DNA of 64,000 nt, taken from the NCBI GenBank assembly GCA_046316615.1, contig JBKDAN010000012.1, positions 62,001-126,000 of the forward strand. The letters are read 5' to 3'. The DNA is from BJHL01 sp040378885 (GTDB lineage: Bacteria > Planctomycetota > Phycisphaerae > Phycisphaerales > UBA1924). Both the position numbers and the translations under genes were made by a program. Shown piece after piece: positions 60,901 to 64,000 of this stretch. Within the stretch, counting starts at the first letter, position 1. Each line of letters opens with the position of its first letter. A model generated the notes under the pieces. It made no database searches, was not told the DNA's origin, and saw only the letters and a program-made list of their open reading frames with translations.

Positions 60901-60950
60901 TTGAGCTCTTTGGAAATCTGATGGATTTTGACCTTCGTTGCCGTCGCCAA
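57936..60950 (-). CDS. infB: translation initiation factor IF-2
   Basis: IF-2 guides initiator tRNA to the ribosome. The protein opens with an IF2_N domain (V-K-I-H-Q-I-S-K-E-L-N-I-D). A ~330-residue low-complexity linker rich in K/E/A/P follows, then a second IF2_N-like domain and the GTPase domain. The latter has G-H-V-D-H-G-K-T, D-T-P-G-H-E-A-F and N-K-V-D. Domains II-IV follow, ending in K-K-I-E-V-K-R-T-L. I chose TTG 60950 as start because it is preceded by GAGG and begins the IF2_N domain; GTG 61031 would add 27 residues without known function. The protein has 1004 residues. nusA is immediately upstream, the usual nusA-infB order. Confidence 0.94.
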   Translation of the reverse strand: MATATKVKIHQISKELNIDSKVIIAKLRAEEIPGADTMTSISSIPLGLAVTIKEWFSDPTQNHATAVENAAPVDKEKIKPAKKATAKKKGDADTTDAGAKTEDEAKPAATEAPATTKVEAKTEPKPETKAETKPQTVTDTKSGQQAAVESKPEAKTEAKPEAPKAEAKPLHKPIPRSIFTSEPRTPAATPAPLPVSPTNISKATVIQPSAPEPAPAFKPTPSKLGEVRPAASTGTTAPGQQGPGGTPSAPPRNVAPSRPPLMNVPMRPTTVGPAGPKLEIKTPVKLSGPKIVRVEAPENIAPPRPRGPRPPMGGGGMSRPGEDDRGRSPRRKDTPSSAGPAGKRSSGAGVPDRRRGLSTPGEWSPGPGFSEQDMIEREARLARAGGFLKKRKQELNRPGQIDTGPAEGKLKITAPFTIKDLSEATGVKASEIVKKLFMQGIMRKINDPLEVPKAVEIMMDFDIDLEVTEARTAEETVSDQFIKRDNKDLRQRGAVVTILGHVDHGKTSLLDRIRNANVAAGEAGGITQKTSAFVAEVADAEGGKKQVVFLDTPGHEAFTGMRARGAKLTDVVVLVVSAPEGVMPQTVESINHAKAAGVPIVVALNKVDRPDATESQIQKTLGQLAAAGLNVVEWGGDTEIVRVSAQTGQGIPELLNILDLQSSVLELKADFEGPAQGTVIEAKVEEGRGAVANMLVQQGRLKVGDFIVMGRAFGRVRDITDDKGKRIKEALPPMPVQISGINEVCDAGDKFYVTPSLKQAEEAAEQRRDRERHTALAAPKLTLDTLFSQMQTAQATEPVAKEIRIILKTDQQGTVDVLKAECEKIKTEEVKVRVIDAAVGGITESNVILAEASKAIVIGFNVIPSGKARQLAEQKGVEIRAYQVIYDITEDLRKAAEGLLAPEVREEVLGHAEVRAVFKVSKVGNIAGCYVTDGTVQRDALIRVTRNGIVIEQNRKLAQLKRLKDDAKEVRSGTECGMKIDGYDDIKEGDVLECYKKIEVKRTL

Positions 60951-61070
60951 GCGATTGACCTCGTTCTCGTGCCAAACAAACCAAGGAACCACGCGCAAGT
61001 CGCTCGTGATTGTCCTTCTCGAACCAAGCACTCGCGCCGGATTTCACCGGGGCGAGTGTGAAATGCTGAC

Positions 61071-62432
61071 TTACGACTGACCCAGAATGTCCTTCGCGCG
61101 GTCTTCGGCGCCGGCGTCGCTGGCCGCGTTGCCACCACCGCCACCACCCAAGATCGCGTCCGCCGCCGCATCGCCAGCGCTGAGGGCCTCGCCCGTCGCA
61201 GCAACACGCTCAGCTTCTTCGCGAGCCTTGCGTTCCTTCTCTTCCTTGTCCTTCGCCTGCTGTTCAGCCACTTCCTTGGCCTTCGTCGAGCACGTCTCTA
61301 CAACTGTGGCCGCCGTCGCTTCGTCGATGCCCAGTTCGCTGATCAGCACATCTGCACCGACTTCTTCGATGTCGAACACGCTGACCATGCCCATGGCCGC
61401 CAGCTTGTCGGCGTGCTGCTCGGTGATGCCCGCGATCGTCTGAATCGTCGCGTACATCGTCTCCATGCCCTTCGTGAACTCTTCCTGCGTCAGAATGTCC
61501 ACGTCCCAGCCCGTCAGGCGAGCCGCAAGACGCACGTTCTGCCCGCGCTTGCCGATGGCGAGGCTCAATTGATCTTCGCGCACCACGACCGTCGCGCGGC
61601 CCAGTTCAAAGCACAGTGACACTTCCGCCACTTCCGCGGGCTTGAGGGCGTTGCTAATCAGAATCTGGCTGCTCTCGTTCCAGCGAACGATGTCGATCTT
61701 CTCGCCGTTGAGTTCATCCACGATGTTCTTGATGCGGCTGCCGCGAACACCAACGCACGCACCGACCGCGTCAACCTTGCTGTCAATGCTCACAACCGCC
61801 AGCTTCGTGCGGTACCCCGCCTCACGCGCAATCGCCTTGATCTCAATCACGCGTTCCGCCACTTCCGGCACTTCGACTTCAAACAGCTTCTTGATGAAGT
61901 CCGGATGCCCGCGGCTCAGCACGATCTTGACCTGGCTGCCCGTCTCACGCACGTCCAGAATCAGGCACCGCACCCGGTCGCCCGCCGTGAACTGCTCGCC
62001 GGGAATCTGTTCGCTGCGGGGCATGAAGCCTTCGGCGCGGTCAATCAGCACCACCAGGCTGCCGCCTTCATAGCGCTGAGCCGTGCCCGTGACAACTTCG
62101 CCCATCCGCTTGCTGAAGTCTTCAAAGATGCTGTTGCGTTCATCATCGCGGAACTTCTGAATCATCACCTGCTTGAACGTCTGAGCGGCGATGCGACCAA
62201 ACGCCTGAGGCGGCATGTCCAGCGGCTCACCGTGGCGAGTCATTTCAAACTTCCCCGTCATCGGATCAAGCACGCACGAAAACTCTTCCGTGTCCAGCGT
62301 GTTGAAGTACTTGCGGGCCGCCGACACCATCGCCAGCTCCAGATCCCGAATCAGAATCGCGCGATCGACATTGCGCTCGCGGCTGATGGAATCCAGAAGA
62401 CGAATCATTTCCTGCGTGTTGATCTGCGACAT
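61071..62432 (-). CDS. nusA: transcription termination/antitermination factor NusA
   Basis: The 453-residue protein has a NusA_N domain (~1-125) and an S1 domain (~135-200; D-R-V-R-C-L-I-L-D-V). Two KH domains lie at ~230-350; G-V-R-G-S-R-I-K-N-I-V-D-E-L-N-G-E is the NusA KH signature, then I-G-K-R-G-Q-N-V-R-L-A. A C-terminal helix-hairpin-helix (~355-420) is followed by a glycine-rich tail (GGGGGG). The start at ATG 62432 is preceded by GGAG. NusA binds RNA polymerase and modulates pausing. rimP, the usual upstream neighbour, is absent. Confidence 0.94.
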   Translation of the reverse strand: MSQINTQEMIRLLDSISRERNVDRAILIRDLELAMVSAARKYFNTLDTEEFSCVLDPMTGKFEMTRHGEPLDMPPQAFGRIAAQTFKQVMIQKFRDDERNSIFEDFSKRMGEVVTGTAQRYEGGSLVVLIDRAEGFMPRSEQIPGEQFTAGDRVRCLILDVRETGSQVKIVLSRGHPDFIKKLFEVEVPEVAERVIEIKAIAREAGYRTKLAVVSIDSKVDAVGACVGVRGSRIKNIVDELNGEKIDIVRWNESSQILISNALKPAEVAEVSLCFELGRATVVVREDQLSLAIGKRGQNVRLAARLTGWDVDILTQEEFTKGMETMYATIQTIAGITEQHADKLAAMGMVSVFDIEEVGADVLISELGIDEATAATVVETCSTKAKEVAEQQAKDKEEKERKAREEAERVAATGEALSAGDAAADAILGGGGGGNAASDAGAEDRAKDILGQS

Positions 62433-62967
62433 GAAGAACTCCAAATTGCTAGGTTGGCGAGATGTGGGGACGCGAGCGGAGAACAGAGAACGGGATGTGG
62501 GACAAACGATCAAGACCAAAAACACAACGGCCACGAGGAGCCTCTGGCAACTCGTGGCTCACACATTTCTGCGACCCCGAGCAGTGCACGCACCGCAAAG
62601 GGACCGCAACCGCTCGGCACGTTCTTCAGCCCCGCAGCACCTCCACATCATGGAGACAACCGCAAGGCAGATTCACGCCCTCGGGCATCCAACCGACGCG
62701 CGAAATCGCGCGACAGGAAGTTGGACAGTTACCGAGCATGGGTGCAAACCACAATCACCATGATGTCCGCTCCGCAAGAACTGCTGATAACGAAACTGCT
62801 CGTCATCAAGCAACTCTTGTGACCAACGGAGTATAGGGACCGGTTCGGGGTGAATCCACGAAGGAAATAGCACACCCCAGCCCGGCCCAACCCGACTCCG
62901 GCAACTGACCTTCCCCCAAACTGACCCATATCCATGGCTGTCTCAACGTGCCCTCACGCACGCCCCC
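62433..62967. other. 535-base gap with the nusA leader
   Basis: I find no gene. It must contain the nusA promoter and leader (minus strand), plus the space after the DUF4272 gene. GCCACGAG (62530-62537) pairs with CTCGTGGC (62551-62558) about 100 bases upstream of nusA. CGCGCGAAATCGCGCG near 62697 is a second palindrome. No rimP was found. Confidence 0.45.
62530..62558 (-). promoter_or_regulatory. terminator-like hairpin in the nusA leader
   Basis: An exact 8-bp stem with a 13-base loop is followed on the minus strand by CGTTGTGTTTTT, about 100 bases before the nusA start. It could attenuate nusA-infB transcription, a plausible feedback point since NusA promotes pausing at such hairpins. Confidence 0.4.
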
Positions 62968-63642
62968 TCATGTCGACAAATCCACGTCATCCCACGGCTC
63001 GTCAGCCAGCAACCACTCCAGTGTCTTCCGCCGTTCCACAATCACCGAATCGCTCAGGCCCGCAGGTTCGGCTCTCCCCTTGAGCATCGCATCCCGGCAC
63101 GCCCAGTGCAGCCGATAGTGCAAATCCGCCTGATCGAGAACTTCGCCCACGTCCCGCAGCTTCAGTCCAACGTGTGACTTCGTCGCGCGAATACACGCGA
63201 TGATCTCGCTCGCATCACACAAGCCCGTGGGCCACGCCAGCGCGGGTGACATACCCATGACCCACGTCAGCGCCGCAACCGACTCCAGCGCCCACGATGA
63301 GTCGATGATGTTCTGCTGCGTCAACTCCGCTGCTTCCGTGACCAGTCGTTCCTCAGGCGTCAAGTCGTCCCACGCGTCCAGTTCATGCATGCGATCACGA
63401 AACTCGTCGATCGCGACCCCATCCATCGCAAATTGACCCCGCATGAAGTAGACCGTTCGCGCCCTCGCTCGCCGGAACACCGCTTCCACCGTCTGCAAAG
63501 TCACCTGCGATTCGTCTTCAAGCATCGGCAAATGCTCAATAAACGGCACCCCGCGCTGCTTGAGCACCGCGATGGAGCGTTGTTTCCGCGCCGCCGCGGG
63601 CGTTGGCGGCTCCGACTTTCCGAACTTGAAGAAGGGCGTCAT
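62968..63642 (-). CDS. DUF4272 family protein
   Basis: This 224-residue protein has the DUF4272 pattern. R-S-I-A-V-L-K-Q-R-G-V-P-F lies near the start, then L-P-x-L-E-D-E, and helical segments with W-A-L-E-S-V-A-A-L-T-W-V-M-G near residue 120. The role of the family is unknown. It has no signal peptide or membrane segment. ATG 63642 was chosen over a longer frame because TACAGT lies 6 bases upstream. It is divergent from the HPPD gene. Confidence 0.82.
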   Translation of the reverse strand: MTPFFKFGKSEPPTPAAARKQRSIAVLKQRGVPFIEHLPMLEDESQVTLQTVEAVFRRARARTVYFMRGQFAMDGVAIDEFRDRMHELDAWDDLTPEERLVTEAAELTQQNIIDSSWALESVAALTWVMGMSPALAWPTGLCDASEIIACIRATKSHVGLKLRDVGEVLDQADLHYRLHWACRDAMLKGRAEPAGLSDSVIVERRKTLEWLLADEPWDDVDLST

Positions 63643-63648
63643 CGCCAG

Positions 63649-63654
63649 ACTGTA
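63649..63654 (-). promoter_or_regulatory. -10-like TACAGT box 6 bases before DUF4272 gene
   Basis: On the minus strand TACAGT is followed by 6 bases and ATG 63642. No ribosome site is present. Confidence 0.4.
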
Positions 63655-63767
63655 CCAAAAAACTGAGCCACCGGGGCGTTCGTGCCCTGCCAGCTCTTTG
63701 ACCCCTGAACTCCACATTTCTCGCATCACCCCATACCATCACCCCAGATCTACCCCCGGAGGCTCCC

Positions 63768-64000
63768 ATGACCACGATGTCCCCTGCCGCGCACACCAAG
63801 CCCTCCTTCGCCAACGACCCCCTGCACCTCATCGACGTCGACCACGTTCAGTTCTACGTCGGCAACGCCAAGCAGGCCGCCTTCTTTTACGCCCACTGCT
63901 TCGGCTTCCAGATCGAGCAAGTCTCCGACTTGACCTCCGGCTCGCGCGACGCCTCGCACTACCTCCTCACCCAGGGCAACATCCGCTTCATCCTCACCAG
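63768..64000 (+). CDS. hppD: 4-hydroxyphenylpyruvate dioxygenase, N-terminal part
   Basis: The frame is open from ATG 63768, with GGAGG 6 bases before it, to the window edge (77 residues). D-H-V-Q-F-Y-V-G-N-A-K-Q-A-A-F-F-Y is the N-terminal HPPD motif, followed by L-T-Q-G-N-I-R-F-I-L-T. The enzyme converts 4-hydroxyphenylpyruvate to homogentisate in tyrosine degradation. The catalytic iron ligands lie outside the window, so activity cannot be judged. Confidence 0.85.
   Translation, partial: MTTMSPAAHTKPSFANDPLHLIDVDHVQFYVGNAKQAAFFYAHCFGFQIEQVSDLTSGSRDASHYLLTQGNIRFILT

Noticed and set aside
1..64000. mobile elements, CRISPR arrays, tRNA or rRNA genes
   Set aside because: No transposase, integrase, direct-repeat array, cloverleaf or rRNA-like sequence was found on reading the gaps; a tRNA scan would be the decisive check.

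Overview
The window is about 64 kb of high-GC bacterial chromosome. It most likely comes from a member of the Planctomycetota, probably Phycisphaerae. The lineage is inferred from protein hallmarks. There is an outer-surface protein with an N-terminal LEPR-x-LL signature. Three secreted proteins end in paired 'D-x-N-x-N-G-V-x-P-E-D' dockerin-like repeats. There is an ECF sigma factor overlapping a Ser/Thr kinase-TPR gene, an orphan pseudopilin, and a zinc-ribbon protein of planctomycete style. I saw no insertion sequence, prophage, CRISPR array, rRNA or tRNA. Gene density is high and the layout is that of an ordinary core chromosome.

Layout. 1-3.4 kb: truncated LEPR-x-LL surface protein and an Asp/Glu racemase-like protein. 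3.5-9.6 kb: hscB, two CNNM/CBS membrane proteins and an anchored thioredoxin, a DUF2256/DUF3253 protein and a polyferredoxin-TPR fusion. 9.8-12.4 kb: two adjacent secreted dockerin-repeat proteins. 12.5-19.7 kb: fatty-acid desaturase, rimO, a Pmp3-like peptide, yidC and mnmE. 19.7-23.4 kb: small unknowns, an NTF2-like protein and a PAS-GAF-receiver protein. 23.7-27.6 kb: a GldA/F/G-like ABC module. 27.6-32.8 kb: truD, an MFS exporter, a XapX peptide, a SpoIIE-type phosphatase and a FabZ-like dehydratase. 32.9-37.4 kb: two tandem secreted M1 peptidases. 37.7-42.3 kb: a divergent pyrG, recO and an MmgE/PrpD protein. 42.5-47.4 kb: the sigma-kinase operon and a Kelch/dockerin protein. 47.6-50.9 kb: a secreted EEP hydrolase, queG and a polytopic membrane protein. 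51.2-54 kb: a fasciclin/sigma/anti-sigma module. 54.1-57.8 kb: pyruvate kinase, a pseudopilin and a sorbosone-dehydrogenase-like protein. 57.9-63.6 kb: infB, nusA and a DUF4272 protein. 63.8 kb to the end: the start of an HPPD gene.

Themes. Several genes serve translation and tRNA modification (rimO, mnmE, truD, queG, infB, nusA). Another set serves envelope biogenesis and cell-surface display (yidC, fasciclin, dockerin-repeat proteins, M1 peptidases, LEPR protein). Regulation is represented by two separate ECF sigma systems, a SpoIIE phosphatase and an orphan receiver protein.

The most notable pattern is in the DNA rather than the proteins. Ten genes with no convincing Shine-Dalgarno site, plus one tiny leader ORF, carry a TANNNT box ending 5-9 bases before the start codon. 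This is what leaderless transcription would look like. Genes with a good GGAGG-type site, many of them secreted, form a contrasting class. Other points worth checking are a PyrG homologue with an altered UTP pocket, an MnmE with a broken G4 motif, a racemase missing its second catalytic cysteine, a receiver protein with a vestigial histidine-kinase linker, and a fasciclin-sigma-anti-sigma cluster that parallels the mycobacterial SigK/RskA-MPT70/83 arrangement.
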